Shown here piece by piece: positions 8,620 through 18,238 of a DNA stretch of 64,000 nt. A program made the position numbers and the translations under genes. The notes under the pieces were generated by a model. It saw nothing but the letters and a program-made list of their open reading frames with translations, was not told the origin of the DNA and ran no database searches. Source of the stretch: Theionarchaea archaeon. GTDB lineage: Archaea; Methanobacteriota_B; Thermococci; Methanofastidiosales; SZ-28-30. The stretch is from positions 62,001-126,000 of the forward strand of contig JACVGT010000019.1 of NCBI GenBank assembly GCA_018992685.1, written 5' to 3'. Position 1 is the first letter of the stretch. Every line of letters begins with the position of its first letter.

Positions 8620-10566
8620 TCACCTTTTGAGCTCCAGGAGGCCATGCTCTTCCAGGAAGCTAAAATACCATTTCAGGAATTCCAGGGAGTTCTGCCCTGT
8701 TTCAAAGATGAGCAGCTCATTTATTTCTGAAAGTGTCCTCCTGCCATCGCTCCAGTAGACAGCCAGCGTTTCCAGAAGCCGGGATGTTTCAATTTCCCCC
8801 TGTTTTTTCTCGAACGCCTTTCGTTCTTCTAAGGACATGTCCAGGAGAACTCTGCGGGTGGAGATTGGCCCAGGGTATGTCCTCACAGGAACCCAGGTGC
8901 ATTCTTCTTGTTTCTTTTTCTCAGGAACCGTCTTATATGCTAACAATTTCTCTTTTTCAGAAGACACTACCTGATTCAGCTCCTTTTCAAGGGGCTCTGT
9001 AGAAAGTGTTGTAAGGGCCTTCACAGAACGTATGGCATGAATCTCCCTATCCAGGAGATAATCCATCTGTCCCAAGAAGTTCTGGGTCCCGTGGGGTTCT
9101 TTTTCCTTGTCTCCTTCTTTTCCCTTTTCCTTATCCTTTCCCCTTTTCCCGAGTTCATTTTCAGCCAGTATGGTAACAGCTTTCTGCACTCTATTGATGA
9201 CCCGTTCCTTGGCCTTTTCCAGGACAGTAAATGCCATCCACTGTGCTTCCTCTTCTCCTGCTGTAGCTATGAAATACGCATAGGTGGCTGTGAGAACGCC
9301 AACTCGTTTCATTGCGTCAGGATCGATCTTGTCCACTGTGTCCAGCGAAGAATGGTAAAACATGTCGGGCCATTGAATTATCATGGGGCAGGGAATCCCA
9401 ACAGAAGGATCTGATAGGACAAAGTGGTCACTTCCCCCAGAAAAAGGAGTTATCGCATGCCTGAATGTTGCGTACTTTGTGCTGTCAGAGAAATTGCCGA
9501 CCTCCTGGGTGAGCTCTCCGAATATCACCTCGGCCAGATCATTTGTGAAGGAAGGCATAGCATGAGGAGTTCTCTCCAGGAGCAGAGAAGACTTGCACAG
9601 GTCCTGGTTTTCCCCTACCATGTCCAGGTTAAGTGCTGCCACCATCCTGGGCAAGTCTTTCTCACGAGATGCAAGATACGCTACTGTACCATGGATTTCA
9701 GGCACCAGGAGAAATCGGATGCCTCTCCTTGGTTTTTTCAGCTTTCCGTCATTAATGAGATGGTTCAAACCCCTGGCCACCTCCATGAGTACACCATCTC
9801 CAGACGCATTGTCATTGGCGCTGGGCTGGGGATGGCAGAGGTGTGCTACCACTAAGACTTCCTCATCAGTCTCGCCAGGGATGAATGCATTCACGACTTC
9901 CATGTGCCCGGGGTATAATGATGACTTGATAGTTATTCTTCCTTTCACCTTCCTGTCTTGTGCCAGCAATTTCTTCAGATTCTCTCCTTGCCGGGGAGAG
10001 AGCACAAACCCAGATCCTCTCTCACCCCAGAATGAGAAGTAGTGAACAGCATCAGGAACATCAATCCGGGTTCTTCCACTGATTTCCCTGATTCCAGATG
10101 TCAGTATGGCTGCAGCCCCATAATGCAGGGCCAGATCTTTGATCTTTTCCAGAGGCAATGGTGAATGAACAATCTTCCCTTCGATATTCTGAAAATCCTT
10201 TTCATCGTCACCCTCAATATGGACGATTTCTGCTTCAACGCTCGCAGGATGACTTCTCTGTATCACTGAGGTTTTCTCATCTCTAAAATCTGCCCAGATT
10301 TTCCCATCAATTTCCAGGACAGCTGATTCAACTTTCCACTCATCGGGAAGCTGATACGACCAGTACATTGTCGTACCGTCTGCAGGAAACTCGTGCAGGT
10401 CACATTGAAGACCCCACTCCTTCATCCGGTTGCAGCACCACTGGGCTGCCTCCCTGAAATGTGGTGAAACCTGTATACGATGGAACCTCGCCACTTCGCT
10501 GGCCAGATTCTTTGCATTCCGGCCCGAAATCTCTTTCTCCACTGCGTGAAAGATGTAGTCAAACAT
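8620..10566 (-). CDS. M28-type zinc aminopeptidase-like protein with C-terminal helical extension
   Basis: The 648-residue protein has an N-terminal peptidase-like segment, an inserted PA-like domain (about residues 110-210) and an M28 catalytic core. Probable zinc ligands and catalytic residues lie in HLCHPQPSANDNASGDG, VPEIHGT, LNLDMVGENQ and MFYHSSLDTVDK. This layout matches the DUF4910/aminopeptidase group within M28. A highly charged linker (about residues 490-515, rich in Lys and Glu) leads to a C-terminal helical domain that looks like a winged helix (RTLSEINELLIFETG). There is no signal peptide, so it probably acts inside the cell on peptides. It is the first gene of a two-gene operon. 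Confidence 0.85.
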   Translation of the reverse strand: MFDYIFHAVEKEISGRNAKNLASEVARFHRIQVSPHFREAAQWCCNRMKEWGLQCDLHEFPADGTTMYWSYQLPDEWKVESAVLEIDGKIWADFRDEKTSVIQRSHPASVEAEIVHIEGDDEKDFQNIEGKIVHSPLPLEKIKDLALHYGAAAILTSGIREISGRTRIDVPDAVHYFSFWGERGSGFVLSPRQGENLKKLLAQDRKVKGRITIKSSLYPGHMEVVNAFIPGETDEEVLVVAHLCHPQPSANDNASGDGVLMEVARGLNHLINDGKLKKPRRGIRFLLVPEIHGTVAYLASREKDLPRMVAALNLDMVGENQDLCKSSLLLERTPHAMPSFTNDLAEVIFGELTQEVGNFSDSTKYATFRHAITPFSGGSDHFVLSDPSVGIPCPMIIQWPDMFYHSSLDTVDKIDPDAMKRVGVLTATYAYFIATAGEEEAQWMAFTVLEKAKERVINRVQKAVTILAENELGKRGKDKEKGKEGDKEKEPHGTQNFLGQMDYLLDREIHAIRSVKALTTLSTEPLEKELNQVVSSEKEKLLAYKTVPEKKKQEECTWVPVRTYPGPISTRRVLLDMSLEERKAFEKKQGEIETSRLLETLAVYWSDGRRTLSEINELLIFETGQNSLEFLKWYFSFLEEHGLLELKR

Positions 10567-10855
10567 AAAAAAAAATGAGGACTATGGCTTATAATCGTTG
10601 CGGTTTAAGCTGTGCAATAGCAGGAGCAGGAAATATGGTATTCCGGGAATCCCTGCCCTCAGAGATACTGTCTTTTCCTGGTAAGGAGATAGCACCATAG
10701 GCTACAGGGATGTGCTGCACGAAGGCAACTCCTTCCAGGCAGTGATACAGAAAAGAACCTGCTACTTTCCCTGCCTTGGAGAAAATAAAAGTAAAAATCG
10801 TTCCAGAATGGAACAATCGTCAGGTATCTTGTGCGAGTCTTTCGGTTCATCTCTC
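10567..10855. other. Intergenic region with M28 promoter
   Basis: A minus-strand TATA-like box (GATTATAAGCC at 10586-10596) sits 20-30 bases before the ATG at 10566. The rest of the region shows no gene I can support. Confidence 0.55.
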
Positions 10856-11650
10856 CTACGTGAGTGTTATCAGCCGTCCAATCCGTCCCACGCTGAGCTG
10901 GAGTACACCTCCATATGAATCCACGTACCCATTCTCGATTCGTACCCTGTCTCCAACTCCTGCCCAGCCTACCTGCTCATTCCAGAGGACGAGTACCACT
11001 CGGCCTGTATCATCCTTGAGAGCAGCATTACTGACACTGAGCGGTTCACCCCTCCGAGAACGTACAGGGCGAGGTTCTGACTTTTCCACGATCTCACCTT
11101 CAATTGTGACATTTTTCATGCCGACCCGTAGGTCCTGCACCTTTGTCATATCATACTGGTCGGATGGGTCCCTAACTAACTGATACCAGCGCCCCCTCCA
11201 TCCAGGCTCTCCGAATTCCCAGCCTATCTGGGTGAACCCCTGCTTCTCATAAAAGTTGGAGGTCCTCACATTCCACTCAGGAGTTCCCAACGTCCACAAT
11301 TTTACGTCAGGATGGATTTCCCAGAGAATCTCACATGCTCGCGTTCCTATACCCTGTCTGTGAACCTGGGGATCCACAAAGATGCGCTCCAGCACCCTGT
11401 GCGTTTTCCCCACAACACCCACCATGATGCCTCCCACGATAGTCTCATCCATCACGATCTTGAAGTAGTCTAGAAAACTCATGAACCGTACCTGCGCCTC
11501 CGGCGAATCGTAACCCGGAGGACCTCCCGGTTCAGGGCCTGGAGATCCCACTTCAATGTCTGTATGAAATGCTCTCTTACAGATATCTGCCAGAACAGCT
11601 GCATCTTCTTCCTGCGCCAATTCCAGCCGGACAGCCTTTTCTATCTCCAT
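10856..11650 (-). CDS. GNAT acetyltransferase fused to an OB-fold domain
   Basis: Residues 1-165 form a GNAT N-acetyltransferase, with the acetyl-CoA loop in RIFVDPQVHRQGIGTRACEIL and the fold-closing SNFYEKQGFTQIGWE. After a linker, residues about 175-264 (DLRVGMKNVTIEGEIVEKS ... ALKDDTGRVVLVLWNEQ ... VRIENGYVDSYGGVLQLSVG) are an OB fold of the archaeal single-strand-binding (RPA-like) kind. The fusion suggests acetylation of a nucleic-acid-bound target, or an enzyme steered by nucleic acid. The ATG at 11650 follows a strong GGAGGGAG site, so a longer reading from 11695 is less likely. The gene stands alone. Confidence 0.85.
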   Translation of the reverse strand: MEIEKAVRLELAQEEDAAVLADICKRAFHTDIEVGSPGPEPGGPPGYDSPEAQVRFMSFLDYFKIVMDETIVGGIMVGVVGKTHRVLERIFVDPQVHRQGIGTRACEILWEIHPDVKLWTLGTPEWNVRTSNFYEKQGFTQIGWEFGEPGWRGRWYQLVRDPSDQYDMTKVQDLRVGMKNVTIEGEIVEKSEPRPVRSRRGEPLSVSNAALKDDTGRVVLVLWNEQVGWAGVGDRVRIENGYVDSYGGVLQLSVGRIGRLITLT

Positions 11651-11847
11651 ACTTCTCTCCCTCCTTGAAGGTGCTGTTAAGAGATATTGTCTCATCTGGA
11701 TATCTCTTGCTGCATCCTATGTCTTCCTTCATCATCTTCTGCATGAAGAGATTCTTATAAAACTTGAGGTATTCCCTTCCGCGGCCAGTCCCTGTTCTCA
11801 GTCCCTTTTCCGCAACACAGACTCTCCTGCATGAAGGGTCCATACAT

Positions 11848-12960
11848 TCACGAACTGTCACCAGGTGGCTGCTTGTTACTGACGAGATACAACCCTGCGA
11901 AAATCAACAATAATATAGAAGGGAAAAATGACACATCAATGCACATGACAAAAACTGCCAGGACAATCGCATAGTACGGGAGGTTGCGTTGGTCTTTGAG
12001 AGCCTTCCTGTATAGGGTATTCAGCCCGGCACCAAAGAACCCCATCACTCCCAGTTCAAGAATGCCACCATCGAAAATCAGAGGCCCCATAATGGTGGAA
12101 GTGATATTACATGGATACCCAAACAGAAAAGGACCAATCACACTGGAAGAACTGAAATTCGACCATAACCCACCATGTGCAATGCCCCACCATCCTGCTT
12201 CGTGCACAATAGAATGTACGACGCCACAGGTGAAAGCTGAACGGTACAGGAGCAATTCCAGAGCATTGAATTTCCAGTCCTGGTACATCACACCGAGATA
12301 TCCCATGCCCACCACCAGCAGGAACAGGGGGACTGCTGAAACAACCATGTGACGAATCCTGATCTTGTCCAGCATATACAGAGATACAAAGACCACAAGT
12401 ATCAATTCCAGAATGTAAGCTCTGTAGGTAAATAATGATAGCAGAGCCAGAGCAGCCACAAAAGATAATCCTACCCTTTTCAGATCCCACTCTCTGGTCA
12501 TGAATGCCAGTCCCAGAAACACAAAAACATATCCTGCAATAAACACGATATTGACATTTGCCTGTCTCAATTCCGGGTCAAGAGCAGGGACTCCTTTCAG
12601 TACCAGCTGGGTCAAGATCAACACGATTCCAAGGGGAAAAAACCATTTCTTATCCAGACTCTGAATTGCTGCAAGAGAACCAATTGTCACAAAGGGCAAA
12701 ATGAGTCCGGGGAGGTGATATTCCTGATACGCGTAGAAGGTGGCCAGTACCACTGTTATGGCATAGTACAGGGTTCTGCTGTCTGGAAGGACTATCTGGC
12801 ATCCTGCTATATACCAAATGAGTCCCACGCCAACAAAGAGCACGGTCCGGGGATATAAGAAGAACCTGTCAGAAACATAGGAAAAACTCAGAACTCCAAT
12901 GACCGTGTACGCCACAAATCCAACGACAAAAATGTAGGGAGACACCAGCTTGTACTGCAT
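11848..12960 (-). CDS. Polytopic membrane protein, possible oligosaccharide polymerase-like
   Basis: The 370-residue protein has about eleven hydrophobic helices and few charged loops. A large loop region (about residues 225-290, with YRSAFTCGVVHSIVHEAGWWG and FLFGYPCNITSTIMGPLIFDGG) lies between late helices. This layout resembles O-antigen polymerase (Wzy)-like proteins of archaeal surface-glycan systems, but sequence identity in that group is low and there is no glycan gene cluster here. The ATG at 12960 lies 21-30 bases behind a TATA-like box, so the mRNA is probably leaderless. Confidence 0.6.
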   Translation of the reverse strand: MQYKLVSPYIFVVGFVAYTVIGVLSFSYVSDRFFLYPRTVLFVGVGLIWYIAGCQIVLPDSRTLYYAITVVLATFYAYQEYHLPGLILPFVTIGSLAAIQSLDKKWFFPLGIVLILTQLVLKGVPALDPELRQANVNIVFIAGYVFVFLGLAFMTREWDLKRVGLSFVAALALLSLFTYRAYILELILVVFVSLYMLDKIRIRHMVVSAVPLFLLVVGMGYLGVMYQDWKFNALELLLYRSAFTCGVVHSIVHEAGWWGIAHGGLWSNFSSSSVIGPFLFGYPCNITSTIMGPLIFDGGILELGVMGFFGAGLNTLYRKALKDQRNLPYYAIVLAVFVMCIDVSFFPSILLLIFAGLYLVSNKQPPGDSS

Positions 12961-12980
12961 GCACCATCACAGGGAGTACC

Positions 12981-12990
12981 TTTAAAATCT
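12981..12990 (-). promoter_or_regulatory. TATA-like box for the polytopic membrane protein
   Basis: On the minus strand this reads AGATTTTAAA, 21-30 bases before the ATG at 12960 and inside the end of the top6A gene. Confidence 0.5.
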
Positions 12991-14064
12991 TTACGGCAGG
13001 AAGTCCTTGTGCTCGATCTTCTCAGGAAGATACTCCTTTGCCACAAATTCAAGGCTCTTATTGGCCAGAGCCTGCTGCTCAATTCTCACTCCCAATTTCA
13101 AGCACAATTCCAGCTCTTTCTGCCATTTCTTATGTCTGAACCATTCGTAGGACTTCAGTTCCTTTATCCGTGACTTGTCAGTGTTTTTCAATTTCTCTGT
13201 CACTGAATGCAGCCCATACTGTTCAATGTCTCTCATGGTCATGCCCACGAATTTGGCATCCGGCACACTCAGTCGTTTGGAAAGGTATGCCAGATTCATA
13301 GACCCTTGTTTAATGGTGGAATAGATGTACCATCCATACGGGTCGCCATCAGTAAAGATGATAACAGGTAAGGTCCTCTCATAGTGTAATCGGTGTATCA
13401 GCCGTCTCACGCCCCGGGGAGCCTGACCCTGACAGGCAATGATGATTGCGCCATTATTCTGAGCGAATTTTTCCTCAATCAGTCGATCTGCCATGGCAGC
13501 AGTCTCTACCACCAGAATGTACTCTGCACTGACCTCAGGGAACTCAATATCTTCCACAGTACCAGGAACGGCCCATCCTCCCCTCCCCAGTCTGCTGGCA
13601 TTGAATTCATCACCATCATCTCGTATCACAATATCACCGTACATGTACCCGCGCCTGTCAGCCGTTAGATTGAGTTGCTCTCTCAGGAGATCAAGGGAGA
13701 CTTCAATGTCCTCAGCAATGGCATTGCTCTCGGTCTGATCATCAAACGTGTTCTCTCTCGATCCTGAAATACTGTGTTTCAGGGCATAGTACAGTTCACG
13801 AATGCCGGCATGCTTTCCTTCCTCCACCAGCCTCCTGCAGTAGCTGGCCACTAGCAACGTCTGCATGAACTTTCGTGTATGAGCCACATTCATGTAGTAT
13901 CTCTTGGAATGCTTGTCTCCCAGGACCAGCATTCTGCTGCTCTCGTCGAAACTGACATTACCCAATCCCCGTTGGGGAATCTTCATATAGGGACTTCTTC
14001 CCTTGTCAATCTGATCGTATACTGATAGCCCGAATTGTTCAAGGCTTTCTTCAATTTTCTTCAT
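12991..14064 (-). CDS. top6A: DNA topoisomerase VI subunit A
   Basis: This is the DNA-cleaving subunit of the archaeal type IIB topoisomerase, which relaxes and decatenates DNA together with subunit B. The winged-helix (5Y-CAP) domain has the catalytic tyrosine in [10 protein letters not shown]. The Toprim domain shows the acidic glutamate in [10 protein letters not shown] and the Asp pair in [10 protein letters not shown]. About 357 residues is normal for the family. A GTG at 14073 overlaps the top6B stop as GTGA; the ATG at 14064 has a better-placed GGAG and is used here. It is translated together with top6B. Confidence 0.97.
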   Translation of the reverse strand: MKKIEESLEQFGLSVYDQIDKGRSPYMKIPQRGLGNVSFDESSRMLVLGDKHSKRYYMNVAHTRKFMQTLLVASYCRRLVEEGKHAGIRELYYALKHSISGSRENTFDDQTESNAIAEDIEVSLDLLREQLNLTADRRGYMYGDIVIRDDGDEFNASRLGRGGWAVPGTVEDIEFPEVSAEYILVVETAAMADRLIEEKFAQNNGAIIIACQGQAPRGVRRLIHRLHYERTLPVIIFTDGDPYGWYIYSTIKQGSMNLAYLSKRLSVPDAKFVGMTMRDIEQYGLHSVTEKLKNTDKSRIKELKSYEWFRHKKWQKELELCLKLGVRIEQQALANKSLEFVAKEYLPEKIEHKDFLP

Positions 14065-14069
14065 GATAA

Positions 14070-15626
14070 TCACTCCGCCTGTTCACCATATTTCTTGGCA
14101 ATGACTGCATACAGCTTCTCTTCCACAGAAGAGTTCTTTTCCATCTTGATAAGGTTGCTCAGAGCGCGTGCAGTCTCTGGAGCATACTTACGGAGAGTAT
14201 CCCGTTTCTTCTTCTTCTCGTGAGCCCGTCTCTTTCCTCTGAGAAAACTCTTCAGGGATCTGCCTGCATCCATGACTCCATTCCTGATTTCAGAGTAGAT
14301 CTCCTCTTCCATGGCGACGGCCTGCTTCCCTGCAGACGTGTAGGGGATGTGTGTGGAAACCAGGTTAATAAAGAGGGTCAGAGGTGTCTTGTCCTCTTCT
14401 TTCACTCCATACCGCTTCCATTCTACAGAGTTTACTGCTTCAGTAATAGCACAGCCTCCCTGGTCAAAAATGAGAGGTGCGCTATTGGCGTAGCGAATAA
14501 TGTCGATACCATTGGTGGAGTTGTGGTTTCCCCCATATGCAACGCCCACTTCTACAATAAAGGGAATTCCTCCTTTGTAGGTGACTGCAGAGCGGGTGGT
14601 GGCATACACAAACTCTGGGTCTATGGTGGATTCCAGGCCCTTCCTCACATTCTCATCTCCTATGGCGATCAGTCCTTCTGTAGGTGGTGCCATGAATTTC
14701 ACCTGACTGAAGGCCTGCACCAGCTCTTCTGCTTCCTTCCAGGTCAGCTTGCCGGGATTCTTGCCCAGAGAAAAGGAAATCAACTTCTCTATATCTCTCA
14801 GGCGAGTCTTACTTATGCGAACGAAATCATTGAGGAGAAATGAGGAAACGGTTCTCTTATCCGTATGCCTGGCCATCAAGAGCATGTCATGAGGAGAAAT
14901 TCCCTGCGGGTGGGGTTTGATCTCCTTGGGAGATTTAGGAATTGTGGTGATGCTGCGCTCGAAGAGGAGCTTTGAGCCATCGGGCTCGACAAACGTGATG
15001 GTAGCATGAGGGTTGGAAATGGATGTCATCCGCAAGTAATTGTACGGGCTATACCGGGATTTGTTGTACAGCACTTTCTTGGCCTCAACCAAGAGCTTTG
15101 TCCCCCTCCACTTCTCGTCATTCTTCCGTTTTTTCTTGTGGACAATTCTCCCGATGTTGTGTTCCACATCAATCTGTACTTCGCATTTTACGATATGTGA
15201 ATCGCCGGTAGAAGTAATGACAACTGAGGGTTTCCCAGTGGTAACCTGAGAGTACATGACTGCGCCCGAAATGCCGATTCCCTGCTGGCCCCGGGACTGG
15301 ATATTACGGTGGGCTTTACTTCCTGCCAGCATGCGTCCAAAGACCTCCGGAATATAACCCAAGGGAATGCCTGATGCATTATCCTCAATGGCAACCCTGT
15401 AGTGCTCGCTACCCAGTTCCTCAATTTCAACTCTGATATCGGGGAGAATTCGTGCATCTTCGCACGCATCCAGTGCATTGGTTACTCCTTCGTGGATCAA
15501 GGTGGTCAACGAGCGAATCTTCCCCGTGTAGCCCAGCATGGCTGCATTCTTCCTGAAGAATTCGGAAACACTCTGCACCCTGAAATCCTTGAAGATGTCA
15601 TTAGCGTGACGGCTTTCCTGATTCAT
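14070..15626 (-). CDS. top6B: DNA topoisomerase VI subunit B
   Basis: This is the ATPase subunit of topoisomerase VI. The GHKL ATP-binding motifs are visible: [13 protein letters not shown] (N box), IEDNASGIP (G1) and [17 protein letters not shown] (G2). The helix-two-turn-helix and transducer domains follow. The transducer includes the lysine switch region near the conserved [18 protein letters not shown]. The C-terminus is short (518 residues) and lacks the extra Ig-like domain found in some methanogen versions. It forms a two-gene operon with top6A. Confidence 0.97.
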   Translation of the reverse strand: MNQESRHANDIFKDFRVQSVSEFFRKNAAMLGYTGKIRSLTTLIHEGVTNALDACEDARILPDIRVEIEELGSEHYRVAIEDNASGIPLGYIPEVFGRMLAGSKAHRNIQSRGQQGIGISGAVMYSQVTTGKPSVVITSTGDSHIVKCEVQIDVEHNIGRIVHKKKRKNDEKWRGTKLLVEAKKVLYNKSRYSPYNYLRMTSISNPHATITFVEPDGSKLLFERSITTIPKSPKEIKPHPQGISPHDMLLMARHTDKRTVSSFLLNDFVRISKTRLRDIEKLISFSLGKNPGKLTWKEAEELVQAFSQVKFMAPPTEGLIAIGDENVRKGLESTIDPEFVYATTRSAVTYKGGIPFIVEVGVAYGGNHNSTNGIDIIRYANSAPLIFDQGGCAITEAVNSVEWKRYGVKEEDKTPLTLFINLVSTHIPYTSAGKQAVAMEEEIYSEIRNGVMDAGRSLKSFLRGKRRAHEKKKKRDTLRKYAPETARALSNLIKMEKNSSVEEKLYAVIAKKYGEQAE

Positions 15627-15702
15627 GAAGATACCTCATTTGTAGTAATTCCGATCTTTTCATGGTTTACGTAATATTCTACTGTTTCATCTTTTCGGGC
15701 AT

Positions 15703-15713
15703 ACCTTATAAAA
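15703..15713 (-). promoter_or_regulatory. TATA-like box for the top6BA operon
   Basis: The minus-strand reading AATTTTATAAGG falls about 80 bases before the ATG at 15626, which implies a leader of about 50 bases. Confidence 0.45.
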
Positions 15714-15783
15714 TTTGCGGTAGTGCAGGAGAAAAGTGAAAATCGCAGAGAGTGCACCGTCGGAAGGCGATGACAAGACGTTC

Positions 15784-16155
15784 TCAACCCTTCCTGGTAA
15801 CCAGCACATCTTCCTTTTCTAACAAATAGTAAATCGTTCTCCTGGGAATTCTTAATCTCCTGGAGATTTCAGTTATTGGCGTACCTTCCTTCAAAAGCCT
15901 GGAAATCTCCTTGATATCCTGTTCTGTGTAGCGAGGGGGTCTTCCCACTGGAATATCTCCTTTCTGTAGGGAGACACGGGCTTTCTCCAGGTAGGCCCTG
16001 ACTCGCTGAGAAGTCTGGACAAAAATGCTGGGAGGCAGGATGACGACCTTGAGGTTTTCTCCATGCTCCAGGAGGGCCAAAAGCACATCCATACCCAGAA
16101 TACGTGGAACATATACCCTTCTTTCTGAGAATCCTTCCTTGATCTCAGCGATCAA
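15784..16155 (-). CDS. Small helix-turn-helix protein of unknown role
   Basis: The protein has about 123 residues. Its C-terminal third (GRPPRYTEQDIKEISRLLKE ... ITEISRRLRIPRRTIYYLLE) is a resolvase-type HTH. The N-terminal part (RVYVPRILGMDVLLALLEHG) has no family I know. The frame opens straight after the GGGP-synthase stop, and the only usual start is TTG at 16155, which is just two bases from AAGGAGG. An ATT further upstream would add 11 residues, so the true start is uncertain. It is the last gene of the tsr3 operon. Confidence 0.7.
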   Translation of the reverse strand: MIAEIKEGFSERRVYVPRILGMDVLLALLEHGENLKVVILPPSIFVQTSQRVRAYLEKARVSLQKGDIPVGRPPRYTEQDIKEISRLLKEGTPITEISRRLRIPRRTIYYLLEKEDVLVTRKG

Positions 16156-16188
16156 TGCCTCCTTATTTCTGGACTCAAAGACTTTAAT

Positions 16189-16944
16189 TCAGGATTCCCC
16201 CTTGATTGCTCTTACTATGGGAGACAATACACGTTCAATGTTCTCTGCCTTCTCTATGATGGTGCCTGTCACCACAATATCTGCCCCTGCTTTTACCACC
16301 CGGGAGGCCTGTTCTGGGGTGCGAATTCCTCCTCCCACCACAATAGGAATATCCACCATCATCCGCACCATGGAAATCATGCTGTCAGGTACTGGCTCTG
16401 AAGCACCCGACCCTGCCTCCAGATAGATCAGGTCCATGCCCATGAACTGAGCAGCTAGGGCATAGGCAGCTGCTATCTTGGGTTTCCTCCGTGGGATAGC
16501 ATCGGCCTCAGCTACCCATCCCACTGTTTCCCCGGGCTCCACCACAAGGTACCCCATGGGCAGTGGTTCCAACTGGAACATTTTCACAGAATATGCCCCC
16601 AGGGCCTGGGCCTTCGTGATGAAGTAGGGATTTCTAGAGTTCAGAATACTCATGAAGAAGATGGCATCTGCATACGAAGAAACTGCAGACCAATTACCGG
16701 GGAAAATGATCACTGGCAGGGTACAGCCCTTCTTGATGCCCTTAATGGTGAGATCATTAATCTGCCCTACTGCAGAGCTAGAACCCCCCACCATGATGGC
16801 GTCACATCCTGCCTTTTCAATGGCAGCAGCCATTTTGTCAACAGTTTCAATATCCACTCCATCGGGGTCAATCAGGGCAAAATGAAGCTTTTCCGTGGCA
16901 AGCTTCCTGGCAATGTAGTCAGAGACCTTTCCCATGACCTTCAC
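16189..16944 (-). CDS. Geranylgeranylglyceryl phosphate synthase
   Basis: This enzyme joins sn-glycerol-1-phosphate to geranylgeranyl diphosphate, the first committed step of archaeal ether lipid synthesis. The 251-residue TIM barrel has the family motifs [11 protein letters not shown] near the start, [33 protein letters not shown] and [12 protein letters not shown]. Group II (bacterial PcrB-related) versus group I was not resolved. A GTG start overlaps the L40e stop as GTGA; an ATG at 16935 is the alternative. It is the third gene of the tsr3-L40e operon. Confidence 0.95.
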   Translation of the reverse strand: MKVMGKVSDYIARKLATEKLHFALIDPDGVDIETVDKMAAAIEKAGCDAIMVGGSSSAVGQINDLTIKGIKKGCTLPVIIFPGNWSAVSSYADAIFFMSILNSRNPYFITKAQALGAYSVKMFQLEPLPMGYLVVEPGETVGWVAEADAIPRRKPKIAAAYALAAQFMGMDLIYLEAGSGASEPVPDSMISMVRMMVDIPIVVGGGIRTPEQASRVVKAGADIVVTGTIIEKAENIERVLSPIVRAIKGES

Positions 16945-17084
16945 GCCCTGCGTTCTTTTGCCTTGGGCCTGAGTTTATCATATCCACATTTTCTGCATCG
17001 CTTCGCCCGCCAGGCGTTTCTGGCATTGCACTTCATACAGATTCTCACGTTGAACAGTCTTTTCTGAGCTTCAGGTGATTTCAA
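16941..17084 (-). CDS. rpl40e: 50S ribosomal protein L40e
   Basis: This 47-residue gene lies between tsr3 and GGGP synthase. The product carries a zinc-ribbon with two Cys pairs ([10 protein letters not shown] and KRCRKCGYD) and a basic tail (RPKAKERRA), exactly the L40e pattern. L40e is a small protein of the large ribosomal subunit. The start is a TTG four bases after the tsr3 stop; an in-frame TAG a few codons upstream excludes a longer form. Its stop overlaps the GTG of the next gene. Being next to tsr3 gives the operon a ribosome-biogenesis theme. Confidence 0.93.
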   Translation of the reverse strand: MKSPEAQKRLFNVRICMKCNARNAWRAKRCRKCGYDKLRPKAKERRA

Positions 17085-17088
17085 ATTC

Positions 17089-17580
17089 TCACTCTCCTAA
17101 GTATGTTTGCTGAATACTGATGACTTCCTTGCTGGATTGAGCTTGGGCATACGATTCAAGCAATTCTTGGTTCAGACGCATAAAAGTCTTTCCCCACCTG
17201 AACTTCGAGAGGATACTTAAAGCTTTCGACTTTTCCTCCAGAATGTACAGAGCAGCAGCGAGAGCTTCCGCTGTAGACAGCTTGGTGGGCTTGCCGAAGT
17301 TCACAGGGTTTGCTGCCACAAGGTAAGGGAGGGCTCTCCTGTGTCTGAACTTCTTGGTGAACTGGGGTTTCCTATTCCAGGAATAGTCCAGGGCTGTCAA
17401 AGAAGAGTACATGGCATCTTCAGGGGAGAGGGCTCTGATACTGAATGGATCCAAGACAAGGGTGGAATAGGGGATCTCCCGGAATGAATGAACAATAGTA
17501 ACTAGGTTGAATTTAGCAAGCCGAAGAGCGGTGCATTTCTTTGGGTCGCAGTGTCCAGCGTGATAAACATAAATATTCAC
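17089..17580 (-). CDS. tsr3: Tsr3-type 18S/16S rRNA aminocarboxypropyltransferase
   Basis: Tsr3 transfers the 3-amino-3-carboxypropyl group of S-adenosylmethionine onto a small-subunit rRNA nucleotide. The 163-residue protein has the typical features [18 protein letters not shown] at the N-terminus, [56 protein letters not shown] and [19 protein letters not shown]. It is the first gene of an operon with L40e, GGGP synthase and an HTH gene. A TATA-like box lies 21-30 bases before the ATG. Confidence 0.94.
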   Translation of the reverse strand: MNIYVYHAGHCDPKKCTALRLAKFNLVTIVHSFREIPYSTLVLDPFSIRALSPEDAMYSSLTALDYSWNRKPQFTKKFRHRRALPYLVAANPVNFGKPTKLSTAEALAAALYILEEKSKALSILSKFRWGKTFMRLNQELLESYAQAQSSKEVISIQQTYLGE

Positions 17581-17600
17581 AGATTCACAAAAGAAGGAAC

Positions 17601-17610
17601 CTTTTTAAAG
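17601..17610 (-). promoter_or_regulatory. TATA-like box for the tsr3 operon
   Basis: The minus strand reads CTTTAAAAAG, 21-30 bases before the ATG at 17580, as expected for a leaderless start. Confidence 0.55.
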
Positions 17611-17919
17611 TTCACCGTTCTCCATCTCGGAAGAACGTGGACTGTGAGTGTGGGATTTTGAATACCTTCACTCTGTGTACGCCGGCCAGCTGATTATCTC
17701 CATATGTTGTTTCTTCTCCCAGGTGCGAGAAGCTCTCCACAATAGTTCCTGGTGGAAGCAATGCCCAGAACGGTGCAACCCCCTGGAATGACCACAGTGC
17801 TCATGATGTGTGAGAGCCCATACCGAGGCTGCCCAGTCCAGGAATCAGCCAAAAGATATATATTACTTAAACGCAGGATGAAGAGGTAGAAAAGAACCGT
17901 CGAATTGGAGATGTACATC
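17611..17919. other. Intergenic region between divergent genes
   Basis: No supported coding frame or RNA gene is seen. A TATA-like ATATATATTA at 17855-17864 probably serves the small membrane protein to the right. Confidence 0.45.
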
Positions 17920-18144
17920 ATGAACTGGCTCGGCAAAATTGGGGTTACGCTTTTCCTGGCAGGGTGGACGTGCTTCTTCAGTATGTTTGTTGCTGCATTC
18001 CTGGGAGGTCCGAAGTTTCTGTTCCAGATTCTCCTCATGGGATTTTCCTTGGATGCCTTTCTGGGATTTGTTCTTATGTTCATATCGGTCTTGTATGATC
18101 GGTACAGGCAGTTGAAAACCGAAGAGATTCACCCCCGGATCTAG
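17920..18144 (+). CDS. Small two-helix membrane protein, unknown
   Basis: The 74-residue protein begins MNWLGKIGVTLFLAGW and has two or three hydrophobic segments followed by a charged tail (YDRYRQLKTEE). The ATG at 17920 is favoured because a GGAG lies nine bases upstream; an ATG at 17911 is also possible. The gene ends with TAG. I do not recognise the family. The hydrophobic pattern, the ribosome site and the upstream TATA-like box make it a likely real gene. Confidence 0.6.
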   Translation: MNWLGKIGVTLFLAGWTCFFSMFVAAFLGGPKFLFQILLMGFSLDAFLGFVLMFISVLYDRYRQLKTEEIHPRI

Positions 18145-18208
18145 GGATGATGCTGAAGGTGTGAGAACACGTTCTCAATGGCGCTCCTGGGTGCAGAGAG
18201 GAGAACAA

Positions 18209-18221
18209 CCTTTTTAACATT
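18209..18221 (+). promoter_or_regulatory. TATA-like box for the lipoate ligase gene
   Basis: CCTTTTTAACATT sits 18-30 bases before the ATG at 18239 and supports that start over the TTG at 18221. Confidence 0.55.
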
Positions 18222-18238
18222 TGACAAAACACTGTTTC

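Noticed and set aside
14220-14843. Plus-strand frame of 207 codons
   Set aside because: It is opposite top6B, which has unmistakable GHKL motifs. The plus-strand product has no recognisable features.
17694-18083. Minus-strand frame of 129 codons
   Set aside because: It is opposite the small membrane protein and its promoter, and shows no coherent domain or membrane pattern.
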